Source: Shinella zoogloeoides (lineage in GTDB: Bacteria > Pseudomonadota > Alphaproteobacteria > Rhizobiales > Rhizobiaceae). Taken from it: a stretch of 64,000 nt of DNA. Numbering within the stretch: the stretch's first letter is position 1; every line of letters starts with the position of its first letter. Made by a program: the position numbers and the translations under genes. Location of the stretch: positions 1,240,001 through 1,304,000 of the forward strand of contig NZ_CP131131.1 of assembly GCF_033705735.1 (NCBI RefSeq), written 5' to 3'. Positions 46,001 through 53,894 of this stretch are shown in pieces. Below the pieces are notes generated by a model. The model was not told the DNA's origin. It searched no databases and worked only from the letters and a program-made list of their open reading frames with translations.

Positions 46001-46415
46001 ATTTGGTGTCGACGACCTCGTATGACCAAACGCCGAAGTCGGACGGCCGCTCGACACGCTCGAGGAAGTCGCTGTAGCCACCCCATGCGCTATCGAGCAG
46101 TGCGCCCTGGAAGATCACGTCGGGTCCATCCCGCATCGCCTCGAGTGTGAGGCGTACCGATTCCTCCAGCGGGATTCCATCCTTGGGTATCTCGACGACC
46201 CGGCGGCCGCTCGCCTTGATCTGTTCGAGGAACGCGAACTCATGCTCGTCGCCCTGACGCTGTAGCAATTCCGCCTCGGCGCTGTCCTTGCGTGGCTCAA
46301 GGTCGCCGACTTCGATCAGGCGTAGGTCGAGCGTGGTCGAGTGCCGACAACCCTTGAACCGCATCAGGTCAGAGGCTGAGAGCCTCAAAGCATCGCCTAT
46401 CCTACGCATGCGCAT
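43074..46415 (-). CDS. Cas4-like RecB nuclease / YprB RNase H / SF1 helicase fusion (TM0106 type)
   Basis: A 1113-residue protein with three enzymatic parts. (1) RecB/Cas4-like nuclease, residues 1-230: GYSDF with Asp116, VVDTK with Asp136/Lys138, QLCLY (Gln150), and Cys23, Cys215, Cys218, Cys224 as a likely [4Fe-4S] site. (2) RNase H-like YprB domain near 310-490 (FYDIEGDP ... YNRTDCIST). (3) UPF1/Dna2-like SF1 helicase near 720-1100 (GPPGTGKT, VVVDEAGQ, DRFQGQE, INVAVSRA). It is divergent from a WYL regulator and upstream of CBASS on the same strand. A nucleic-acid-degrading defence role is inferred. Confidence 0.88.
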   Translation of the reverse strand: MRMRRIGDALRLSASDLMRFKGCRHSTTLDLRLIEVGDLEPRKDSAEAELLQRQGDEHEFAFLEQIKASGRRVVEIPKDGIPLEESVRLTLEAMRDGPDVIFQGALLDSAWGGYSDFLERVERPSDFGVWSYEVVDTKLKRKPDPKHVLQLCLYSDLIAKVQGVAPEAAHLQLGDGSRFTIRLSEVSSYARHARRTLETFLIERPETRPEPVSACALCRWRDLCGEQWESEDSLALVAGISRSQRQKLEAVGVTTMAGLAACGERVPRMAAETQRKLVAQARLQAARRAGGPPSFELRDPEPGKGFGLLPTPDDGDIFYDIEGDPYFPGGLEYLHGVWYREGADWQFQAFWAHNREDEGRATANLLAFLVDRTRRFPNAHVYHYANYEIAALRRLTAQHRTGEAAMDQLQRERRFVDLFKVVSGAMVASEKGYSIKDLEAFYMEKRAADVATAGASVVFYEKWRQTRERRLLDDIHDYNRTDCISTHLLRDWLVRDVRPAGMPWPMLGAMPGGGTLSNLDVEEEEAALLRARLLPVRERLGERVADLLLDLSQFHKREDKPTWWAIFDRLAQESEELLDDLECIQGLEAIGEPVKVTAKSFERTYCFPPQETKLRAGKSPCVKPAAMPEDVNLRSIDHEANTLVLRRSTAKGALPDRLDLLPPQPLRNSVLKDAVASVTEEIIANTGRLPAVEHLLTQSPPVFVDGLRPVSIIPTDGDLSTETSRAIAAMAGTTLAIQGPPGTGKTFVSALSIVDLVRAGKRVAVSSNSHKAINNLLKAVADRARSEGVACRVVQKASDDGDDEGYPGIVFVNDNDAPEIAMAHVVGATAWHFARYADFAFDYVVVDEAGQVSLANILAMARCARNIVLVGDPMQLPQPLQGSHPGDSGRSCLEYLIDGHRVVPSDRGVFMPISRRMHPRVCGFISTAVYEGRLRSDEAAASQMLISRGGDDLVGAGMRAVVHFGRSQVSPEEIDAVAARIAEIEGSTYRDRDGRERIVGHADILVVAPYNAQVNALRVRLPGTIRIGTVDRFQGQEAPICLVSMTTSSGEELPRDIAFLFSLNRINVAVSRAQVAAMVFAAPALLETPCRTIEEMALVNALCTLREYGGDSF

Positions 46416-46425
46416 TCCCCTTTCC

Positions 46426-46450
46426 TGTCATATAGCATATAAGGGTGACA
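46426..46450. promoter_or_regulatory. Dyad between the nuclease-helicase and WYL genes
   Basis: TGTCA-N15-TGACA, with an inner ATAT-AGC-ATAT, lies in the 56-bp space between the two divergent starts. WYL repressors of defence loci (BrxR, CapW) bind inverted repeats in just such positions. It also overlaps the TATA-rich likely -10 elements. Binding is inferred. Confidence 0.55.
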
Positions 46451-46471
46451 AAAGCTGTCGTGGTGATTTCC

Positions 46472-47461
46472 ATGTCGTTTGCGAAGGCTCAGGAACTACT
46501 CAAGCTCGCAATGATGGCGACGCGCCGGAGTGGCGTGTCGCTAGAGGAGATCGTTGAGGAATGGGGGTGCTCCCACCGCACTGCGCAGCGGATGACTGAC
46601 GCGCTCCAAGCCGCATTTCCCCAGACTGAGACCGAGGACGGCGAAGACCGCAAGCGCCGGTGGCGCATCCACGCTAAGGCGATCGCGCCGCTGCTGACAC
46701 CGTCGGCCGAAGAACTCGCGGCGCTGACTACTGCGATCAGCGAACTCGAGGTGGAACAGATGGTGGCAGAGGCTACGACACTACGGCAGCTCCAATCCAA
46801 AGTCCGTGCGCTCTTACCACCCGGCACGGGGACCCGGCTCGCCGTCGATGAGGAGGCGTTGCTCGAGGCGCTGGGTCATGCAGCCCGCCCCGGCCCCAGG
46901 CCCGCGATCAGCAGTGCAGTCGACGCATCGATCTCAGAAGCCTTGAAAGGCCCCTTCCTGCTACGAATCGTCTATCGCAAGCGGACGCAGGACAAGCCGA
47001 GCGAGCGCGTGGTCGCACCGCACGGGCTGCTGCTCGGTGTCCGTCGCTATCTGGTCGCCCGCGACATGGCGAAGAAGGCTGCGCGGCTCCAGCACTACCG
47101 CGTCGAAGAAATATACTCGGCTGAAGTCCTGGAAGAGAGCTTCGAACTTGACCCCGGCTTCAGCATTCGCACCCACGCAGAGAAGGGCTTCGGCTCTTAC
47201 GAAAGCGCCGCCGAGCACGGTGACGTCGTGTGGCGCTTCAGCCCCGACGCCGCACCACATGCGCGACGGTTTGTGTTTCACCCAACGCAGACAGTCGAGG
47301 AGGAAGCGAACGGCTCACTGCTGGTGCGGTTTAGGGCTTCAGGCTACCTTGAAATGTGCTGGCACCTCTACTCGTGGGGTAAGTCAGTCGAGGTATTGCA
47401 GCCGGCTAGGCTGCGGGAGATGGTACATGGCCATCAGCGAGAATTCGATGCGCTGCCCTAA
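46472..47461 (+). CDS. WYL-domain transcriptional regulator
   Basis: A 329-residue protein: N-terminal winged helix (LEEIVEEWGCSHRTAQRMTDAL), a WYL domain in the middle (LLRIVYRKRTQDKPSERVVAPHGLLLGVRRYLVAR) and a WCX C-terminal part. WYL proteins such as CapW and BrxR hold defence systems off until a signal, thought to be a nucleic acid ligand, appears. It faces the nuclease-helicase gene with a dyad between. ATG 46472 (MSFAKAQELL) is preferred over an upstream ATG-like start at 46445. Confidence 0.87.
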   Translation: MSFAKAQELLKLAMMATRRSGVSLEEIVEEWGCSHRTAQRMTDALQAAFPQTETEDGEDRKRRWRIHAKAIAPLLTPSAEELAALTTAISELEVEQMVAEATTLRQLQSKVRALLPPGTGTRLAVDEEALLEALGHAARPGPRPAISSAVDASISEALKGPFLLRIVYRKRTQDKPSERVVAPHGLLLGVRRYLVARDMAKKAARLQHYRVEEIYSAEVLEESFELDPGFSIRTHAEKGFGSYESAAEHGDVVWRFSPDAAPHARRFVFHPTQTVEEEANGSLLVRFRASGYLEMCWHLYSWGKSVEVLQPARLREMVHGHQREFDALP

Positions 47462-48132
47462 CATCACTGCTGAACTCTGCGCAGCGATACCCGCGCCAGG
47501 CAGATTAACGTCCGCTCATTAAAGTTCACCGCTCGAAAGCTGCCTGACCGCGACCAGCCCCCAATCCTTCACATCGATCCTACATATGATACTGATCTCT
47601 TGATTGGCTATTTGCAGATATCAGAGCGTATCAGTACATCCTGAGATCAGCGGGGCCGGGTCATCGCGAAAGGAGCCTATAGTCTCGGCGATTCGGCTTC
47701 CATCCTTGGCGTTTTGAGGCCTGCTTGTTGCATAGAACTCTTACGCCCTACGATCTTGCACCCCGGTCTGAGGGCTTGCAGCCCTATCCTCCATTAATTC
47801 CAAGCTCCTTCGGGCAAACGCATCTGGGCCGAAGCTCGGCGTTCGCGTTCGCCTGGGTCTACATCACCTAAAACGCTTGTGTTCGAAAGCCGCTGCCAGC
47901 TTTCTACCTTGCCTCGACAATTCCGACACATCAGGAATTGTCCGCGGTGATCCAAGTGGCCGACAAGAATGTGCGTTGCCGTCATTCAGAGCATTTACGG
48001 GGTGCATAAAGCTGATAAGCGGAAATTATTTCCGTATGCAGTTGTTCGCGAAACACAGCAAAGCGCATCGTAAGAGTTGCATGACAATCGCACTGCCGAT
48101 TGAATGGTAATGTCGATTCTGGGACCGATTGC
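47462..48132. other. 670-bp region without a supported gene
   Basis: Sequence here has lower GC and stop codons in all frames except short ORFs. A 63-codon minus-strand ORF (47794-47985) has an MCRNC pair but no ribosome site. A small hairpin GGGCTTGCAGCCC lies at about 47772. The region probably carries the promoter of the R-M-like operon and decayed DNA. Confidence 0.45.
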
Positions 48133-51100
48133 ATGACCAAGCCATTTTACGCCGAACCAATTCTCAATTCGCCATACGAAGTTCCCACACGCCATCATGC
48201 GCTCTCCGAAAGTGGCGAGCCGCTCAATCAACCGCCCATAGAAGGCCGGCGCCGCTCGAAGTACGTTGCCCCAGTTCCGAAAAGCCGAAAAACTAAAGCC
48301 GATAGCAAGAAGCAGGCATCACTTGAGCTTGACCAGACCAAAGATGGCAGCAGCCGCTACAACCCTACGCCGATCATCAACGAAATTCGCGGCCACATTG
48401 CGTCATGGCGCTCAATTCCCAACCCCAACGACTGGGGCGTAACGCCGGTTACGCAGCGGTTGCTCCAGCACTGGAGAAGCGACACTTTCTCCGGTCCTCG
48501 CCCCTTTTATTGCCAGGTTGAGGCTGTGGAAACCGCAATCTGGCTCGCCGAGGTGGCTCGCAAGAACAAGCAGTACGCACACATCTACCGCCATCTTGAA
48601 GAAGCCAACCGAGACGCCAACCCCGAAATCTTTCGCCTTGCACTAAAACTGGCCACCGGCGCCGGCAAGACGACTGTCATGGCGATGCTGATTGCCTGGC
48701 AGGCGATCAATGCTGCGCGGCAACCGAATTCGAACCTTTTCTCGCGGGGTTTCCTCATAGTAGCGCCCGGTATCACCATCAAGGACCGCCTGCGCGTACT
48801 GAAGCCTTCGGATGGCAACAGCTACTATCGCTCCCGGGAGCTTGTTCCGCAGGACATGATGCCCGACCTGAACAAGGCAAAGATCGAGATCGTCAACTAT
48901 CACGTCTTTCAGCGGCGCAAGGCACACGAGTTGAACGCAGTAGGTCTTCGCCTGATGAAGGGCTGGAAAGGCGAAGCAATCGAGGAACTCGAAACCGAGG
49001 GACAGATGCTGCAGCGTGCCTGCGGCGATCTCCTACAGATGAAGAACGTCGTAGTTATCAACGACGAAGCGCACCACTGCTATCGCGAACGTCCGGGAAG
49101 CCACGATGAGCATGAACTGAAGGGCGAAGAAAAGGACGAGGCCAAGGAAAACAACGAGGCGGCGCGGCTTTGGATTTCCGGCATCGAAGCCTTAAAGCGA
49201 AAAGTCGGCGTCCGAGCGGTCTACGATCTTTCAGCGACACCGTTCTTCCTGCGCGGGTCGGGCTATGAGGAAGGCACCCTCTTCCCCTGGGTGGTCTCCG
49301 ACTTCTCGCTCGTTGATGCCATCGAATGCGGCATCGTCAAGCTGCCCCGCGTTCCGGTATCGGACAATGCCGTCAATGCCGCCACTCCGGTGTTTCGCAA
49401 TCTTTGGGATCACATCGGCAAGAAGATGCCGAAGAAGGGGGCGGGCAAATCCGGCGATCTCGATCCATTTAGCATACCTGCCGAGTTGCAGACCGCGCTC
49501 TACTCGCTCTACTCCCACTACGAGAAGGAATACGATGCCTGGCAAAAGGCCGGCATCGGCGTTCCGCCCGTGTTCATCGTCGTCTGCAATAACACGGCCA
49601 GCTCGAAGCTGATCTTCGAATGGATTTCCGGGTGGGAGCGGGAAGTCGAAGGCGAACGCCAGACCAAGCACTACGGGCATCTCGAGCTTTTCCGGAACTA
49701 CGATGACCGCAATGGCAATCGGTTGCCACGCATGAACACATTGCTGATCGACTCGCAACAGCTCGAATCCGGCGAGGCGCTTGACGCCAAGTTCCGTGAC
49801 ATGGCCGAAGCCGAAATCGAGCAGTTCCGCCGCGAGATCAAGGAGCGCGAAGGTGCCGCGGCCGCGGACAAGCTATCGGATTCCGAACTGCTGCGCGAAG
49901 TGATGAACACCATCGGGCAGAAAGGCAGGCTCGGAGAGCAGGTGCGTTGCGTTGTCTCGGTCTCGATGCTGACAGAAGGCTGGGATGCCAACACGGTCAC
50001 ACACATCCTTGGTGTCCGCGCATTCGGCACGCAGCTCCTCTGCGAGCAGGTGATTGGTCGAGGCCTGCGCCGCCAGTCCTATGAACTGAACGGCAACGGG
50101 CTGTTCAATACCGAATACGCCGACATTCTCGGCATTCCCTTCGACTTTGCCACCGAGCCCCAGGAGGTGACGCGCACGCCGCCGAAGCCGACGACACGCG
50201 TCTACGCGCTGAAGGAACGCAATAACCTCTCCATTCGTCTTCCGCGCGTTGCCGGTTATCGCGCCGAGCTCCCCTCCGAGAGCTTTTCAGCCAATTTCTC
50301 GGCAGACTCAGTCCTCGACCTGACGCCAGAGTTGGTCGGCCCCTGTACGGTCCGTCTCGAAGGACTTGTCGGCGAAGGCCACGACATATCTCCTGATGCA
50401 CTCGATGACATGCGGCCCAACACTGTGGCGACGCATCTCACCAAGAAGCTGATCGAATTGTATTTCCGGGAGCCGGATCAAGACGTTCCATATTACCTCT
50501 ATAACCAGCTCCAGCCCATCACGCGCCGATGGATCGCTGCTTGCCTGAAGCTCACCGGCGGCACAAAGGCAGGCATGCTGACCTATGCGGAACTCGCAGA
50601 GAAAGCCTCTGAGCTCATCTACCAGGCCATCGTCCGCAGCGCCGGCGAGGATGGGGAGAACGTCGTCAAGGCAATGCTCGATCCCTACAATCCGCATGGC
50701 TATACCGACCATGTGTCCTTCATCACGACAAAGCAAACGCTTTGGGAGACCCGCCTCAGTCACGTGAATTACGTCGTTTGCGACAGCGATTGGGAGGCGG
50801 AGTTTGCCCGCGTCGTGGAAGCGCACCCCGCCACGATCTCCTATGTGAAGAACCAGGCGCTAGGGTTCGAAGTACCCTATCGCTCGGGCAGCGTACCGCG
50901 CCGCTACCTGCCGGATTTCATTATCCAGGTCGATGACGGCCGCGGCCCGGATGATCCGCTGAATCTGATCGTCGAGGTGAAGGGCTTCCGTGGCCTCGAC
51001 GAGCAGATCAAGGCCGAGACCATGACGAACCTCTGGGTCCCCGGCGTCAACAATCTCAAGGTCTACGGCCGCTGGGCATTCGCGGAATTCCGCAACGCTT

Positions 51101-51168
51101 TTGCGATGGAAGAGGATTACGGAACGTTGGTCAAATCGTTTGGAGCGCGCGTGGGGGAGAATGCATAG
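48133..51168 (+). CDS. Type III-like restriction subunit (DEAD helicase plus PD-(D/E)XK nuclease)
   Basis: A 1011-residue protein. SF2 motifs: LATGAGKTT (Walker A, about residue 172), NDEAHH (DEAH, about 309), SATPFF, and SMLTEGWDANTVTHILGVRAFGTQLLCEQVIGRGLRR in the second RecA domain. The C-terminal nuclease has PDFII ... VEVKG (about 927-949). It is the Res-type partner of the Mod protein encoded three genes downstream. ATG 48133 fits the family start MTKPFYxEPILNSPY. Confidence 0.92.
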   Translation: MTKPFYAEPILNSPYEVPTRHHALSESGEPLNQPPIEGRRRSKYVAPVPKSRKTKADSKKQASLELDQTKDGSSRYNPTPIINEIRGHIASWRSIPNPNDWGVTPVTQRLLQHWRSDTFSGPRPFYCQVEAVETAIWLAEVARKNKQYAHIYRHLEEANRDANPEIFRLALKLATGAGKTTVMAMLIAWQAINAARQPNSNLFSRGFLIVAPGITIKDRLRVLKPSDGNSYYRSRELVPQDMMPDLNKAKIEIVNYHVFQRRKAHELNAVGLRLMKGWKGEAIEELETEGQMLQRACGDLLQMKNVVVINDEAHHCYRERPGSHDEHELKGEEKDEAKENNEAARLWISGIEALKRKVGVRAVYDLSATPFFLRGSGYEEGTLFPWVVSDFSLVDAIECGIVKLPRVPVSDNAVNAATPVFRNLWDHIGKKMPKKGAGKSGDLDPFSIPAELQTALYSLYSHYEKEYDAWQKAGIGVPPVFIVVCNNTASSKLIFEWISGWEREVEGERQTKHYGHLELFRNYDDRNGNRLPRMNTLLIDSQQLESGEALDAKFRDMAEAEIEQFRREIKEREGAAAADKLSDSELLREVMNTIGQKGRLGEQVRCVVSVSMLTEGWDANTVTHILGVRAFGTQLLCEQVIGRGLRRQSYELNGNGLFNTEYADILGIPFDFATEPQEVTRTPPKPTTRVYALKERNNLSIRLPRVAGYRAELPSESFSANFSADSVLDLTPELVGPCTVRLEGLVGEGHDISPDALDDMRPNTVATHLTKKLIELYFREPDQDVPYYLYNQLQPITRRWIAACLKLTGGTKAGMLTYAELAEKASELIYQAIVRSAGEDGENVVKAMLDPYNPHGYTDHVSFITTKQTLWETRLSHVNYVVCDSDWEAEFARVVEAHPATISYVKNQALGFEVPYRSGSVPRRYLPDFIIQVDDGRGPDDPLNLIVEVKGFRGLDEQIKAETMTNLWVPGVNNLKVYGRWAFAEFRNAFAMEEDYGTLVKSFGARVGENA

Positions 51169-53082
51169 ATGTCGGGGTCAACGTTCAAGACAAATCCAGT
51201 CGCGCTGCATGAATTGTTGAAGAAGTGCGACGATGGAAAGCTTCAGCTACCTGACTTCCAGCGCAGTTGGGTGTGGGATGAAGATCGGATCAAAAGCCTG
51301 ATCGCATCCATTTCGCGGGCCTTTCCGGTTGGCGCACTTATGACACTCGAGACCGGAGGCGATGTTAACTTCAAGCCGCGGCCTATCGAAGGCGCGCCCG
51401 AGACGGCGAAAAGAGTCGAACCCGCAGAGTTGCTCCTCGACGGCCAGCAACGAATGACGTCGCTCTATCAGGTCACGTTGCGTGGCCAGGTCGTGAAGAC
51501 TATCACGCCGAAGAAACAACCCGTAGAACGCTGGTTCTTCATTGATATCAAAAAGTCGCTAGACCCTTCGGTCGATCGGGAAGAAGCGATCATCTCGGTT
51601 CCTGCGGACAAGATCGTACGTTCCGACTTCAATCGATCGATCGATCACGATTATTCCACCACGGAGCGTGAATTCGAGAACCTCGTTTTCCCCCTCTCCC
51701 GCGCCTTCGACGGAATGGCCTGGCAGATGGAGTTCGTAACTTGGGCCAATGCCAACGGCCGCATGCAGGAGCTTTGGCCCACCGTCCAGCAGTTCTATAC
51801 AGAAATCCTGTCGAACTTCACCGGTTACCACGTCCCTGTCATCGCACTCGACAAGACAACAACCAAGGAAGCTGTCTGTACGGTCTTCGAGAAGGTCAAT
51901 ACGGGTGGCAAGCCACTCGATGCGTTCGAGCTCGTTACAGCCATCTATGCCGCTGATGGACATGAACTTCGCAAGGACTGGTACGGCGAAGGTAGGGACA
52001 ACAAGGGGCGGCACGGACTTTTCGTCAGTGCTCAGAGGCTGGCGGATGCCGAAAAGGGCATCCTGGCCAATGTGGCTAACACCGACTTTTTGCACGTGAT
52101 CTCCCTGTTCCACACACGCGATCTTCGGCACGCTGCGGTGACTGCCAACAAGGAAGGCAAGGACCTTCCTCAAATTACGGGCAAGCGAGGGGCCTTGCTA
52201 AATCTTCCGCTCAGTGCCTACAAGAAATATGAGAAATTGGCTGAGCAGGGTTTTCTCAAGGCCGCGAAGTTCCTCTTCACGCAGCGCGTCTACCGCTTAT
52301 TCGATCTGCCCTACCAAACCCAGATCATTCCGCTTGCAGCAATCCTCGCGGACATCGGCGACGCCTGGGAGCTCGAAGGAAACCGCGAAAAACTCCAGCA
52401 ATGGTACTGGTGCGGCGTTTTGGGCGAGCTCTATGGGTCGGCCGTCGAAACCAGGATTGCACGCGATTTCCAAGAGGTGCCAGCTTGGCTAACTGGGGGT
52501 AAGGTCCCTGCGACAGTCTCGGAAGCCTCCTTCCGACCAGATCGGCTGAAGACGATGCGCATGCGGCTCTCCGCCGCCTACAAAGGCGTGAACGCACTCC
52601 TGATGAAGGCGCGCGCTCAGGACTTCCGCTCCGGTCAGGAATTCGATCACACTGTCTTCTTCGGCGAGAGTGTCGATATCCACCACATCTTCCCGAAGAA
52701 GTGGTGCGAGGACCGAGGCATCAAATCGGACATCTATGATTCCATAATCAACAAGACGCCTCTGTCCTACCGAACGAACCGCATTATTGGCGGCGTAGCA
52801 CCCTCGGCCTACCTTTCGAAATTGGAGACGGGCAGCGCAGACGCCTCTGCGATTGATCCTGCCAAGCTCGACGGGTTTCTGTCGTCGCATCTGATCGAGC
52901 CGGCCCTTCTTCGGGCTGACGATTTTGCGGGCTTCATGGAAGTACGCCAGAAAGCCCTCTTGAACCTGATCGAGCACGCGATGGGCAAGCAGTCGCCCAT
53001 CTCGCTTTCCAGCGACGAAGACTATTCTGATGAATTGGACGAGGATCAGGAAGAGGCGGAACTGACGGTGGCTGCCGAATGA
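51169..53082 (+). CDS. GmrSD-like DUF262/DUF1524 protein
   Basis: A 637-residue protein with an N-terminal DUF262 domain, including LPDFQRSWVW and the DGQQR motif (91-95), and a C-terminal HNH-type nuclease with DIHHIFPKKW (about 503-512) and a later Asn (YRTNRIIGG). GmrSD proteins are type IV restriction enzymes that use nucleotide hydrolysis to cut modified DNA. The gene starts directly after the Res stop and overlaps the next by ATGA, so it is an integral part of this operon. Confidence 0.9.
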   Translation: MSGSTFKTNPVALHELLKKCDDGKLQLPDFQRSWVWDEDRIKSLIASISRAFPVGALMTLETGGDVNFKPRPIEGAPETAKRVEPAELLLDGQQRMTSLYQVTLRGQVVKTITPKKQPVERWFFIDIKKSLDPSVDREEAIISVPADKIVRSDFNRSIDHDYSTTEREFENLVFPLSRAFDGMAWQMEFVTWANANGRMQELWPTVQQFYTEILSNFTGYHVPVIALDKTTTKEAVCTVFEKVNTGGKPLDAFELVTAIYAADGHELRKDWYGEGRDNKGRHGLFVSAQRLADAEKGILANVANTDFLHVISLFHTRDLRHAAVTANKEGKDLPQITGKRGALLNLPLSAYKKYEKLAEQGFLKAAKFLFTQRVYRLFDLPYQTQIIPLAAILADIGDAWELEGNREKLQQWYWCGVLGELYGSAVETRIARDFQEVPAWLTGGKVPATVSEASFRPDRLKTMRMRLSAAYKGVNALLMKARAQDFRSGQEFDHTVFFGESVDIHHIFPKKWCEDRGIKSDIYDSIINKTPLSYRTNRIIGGVAPSAYLSKLETGSADASAIDPAKLDGFLSSHLIEPALLRADDFAGFMEVRQKALLNLIEHAMGKQSPISLSSDEDYSDELDEDQEEAELTVAAE

Positions 53083-53894
53083 GGATGGGCAACAAGAGCA
53101 CGGCCTCAATGATAAATCACTATAACCTCGCCTCTCTCCCGATGCTTGCAACCATCCGGTATTGGTGGTGGTGGGCAAGCCACGATCTTGCATACCTTGA
53201 ACGCATCGAGGGCACTAAAGGCCTGGACTTCGATTTGGTACAGTCAATTGCCAAGGATTACGGCATAGCTCGCGGTATACGGAAAGAGAAGAGTGATCCA
53301 GATGGTTCGAGGAACCGGCAACGCGCTCACATTATCGCTGACGCTGTGAACCGCCGTCGTGATGGTTTCACCTCTGAGAGGTCATTGACTGATCGTTTTG
53401 AACTCTGCCTTGAAATCGTCGACGAGCTCAATCGCCGCTCTGATGCAGCAGAAGCCATTACGCACAACGACTTTGTATCCGGCATTAGCAAGCTTTCCTG
53501 GTTTGTCGCACCCAAGAGCTGGACGATGTTTGATCGGCTGGCAGCGGAGGCAATTGGTGTGAAGAGCGGCTCTGCCCGCGACAAGGCAACTAGATTTTAC
53601 CAGCACCTGGATGACACGGGGTTCGTCAAACTTGCGTCCGACATGCGTTCTGCACTTCCTGACTCCGATCGCTTCTACCCGGAGCGGATCGTAGACCAAT
53701 ATCTTTGGCTCTCAGCCAGCCAAGAGGAGAACCGCCCCTTGGTCATAACAAAGACTGCTGCCTTCCTTGACGCCATTGGTGACGAGAAGAGAACCCAGCT
53801 ATTGCGAATGGCAGAGATCATCGAAACGAACTTCGCAACCGATCTGGCGAAGCTCATTCCGGACACGCACAAGACGAGCAAGAAGAACAAGTAA
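53079..53894 (+). CDS. Unrecognised protein in the R-M-like operon
   Basis: A 271-residue protein without a family I recognise. It is Arg/Lys/Asp-rich and apparently helical, with no membrane segments. The segment NDFVSGISKLSWFVAPKSWTMFDRLAAEAIG recalls a motif in helical proteins of defence islands (SKLLHFLxPxxFPIxDxRV), only a weak hint. It overlaps the DUF262 stop by four bases and its own TAA touches the Mod start (TAAATG), implying tight co-translation. Confidence 0.75.
   Translation: MRMGNKSTASMINHYNLASLPMLATIRYWWWWASHDLAYLERIEGTKGLDFDLVQSIAKDYGIARGIRKEKSDPDGSRNRQRAHIIADAVNRRRDGFTSERSLTDRFELCLEIVDELNRRSDAAEAITHNDFVSGISKLSWFVAPKSWTMFDRLAAEAIGVKSGSARDKATRFYQHLDDTGFVKLASDMRSALPDSDRFYPERIVDQYLWLSASQEENRPLVITKTAAFLDAIGDEKRTQLLRMAEIIETNFATDLAKLIPDTHKTSKKNK

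Noticed and set aside
47794..47985. 63-codon ORF with an MCRNC pair in the 47.5-48.1 kb gap
   Set aside because: No ribosome site, no second Cys pair and no recognisable family; kept only as part of the noncoding region.
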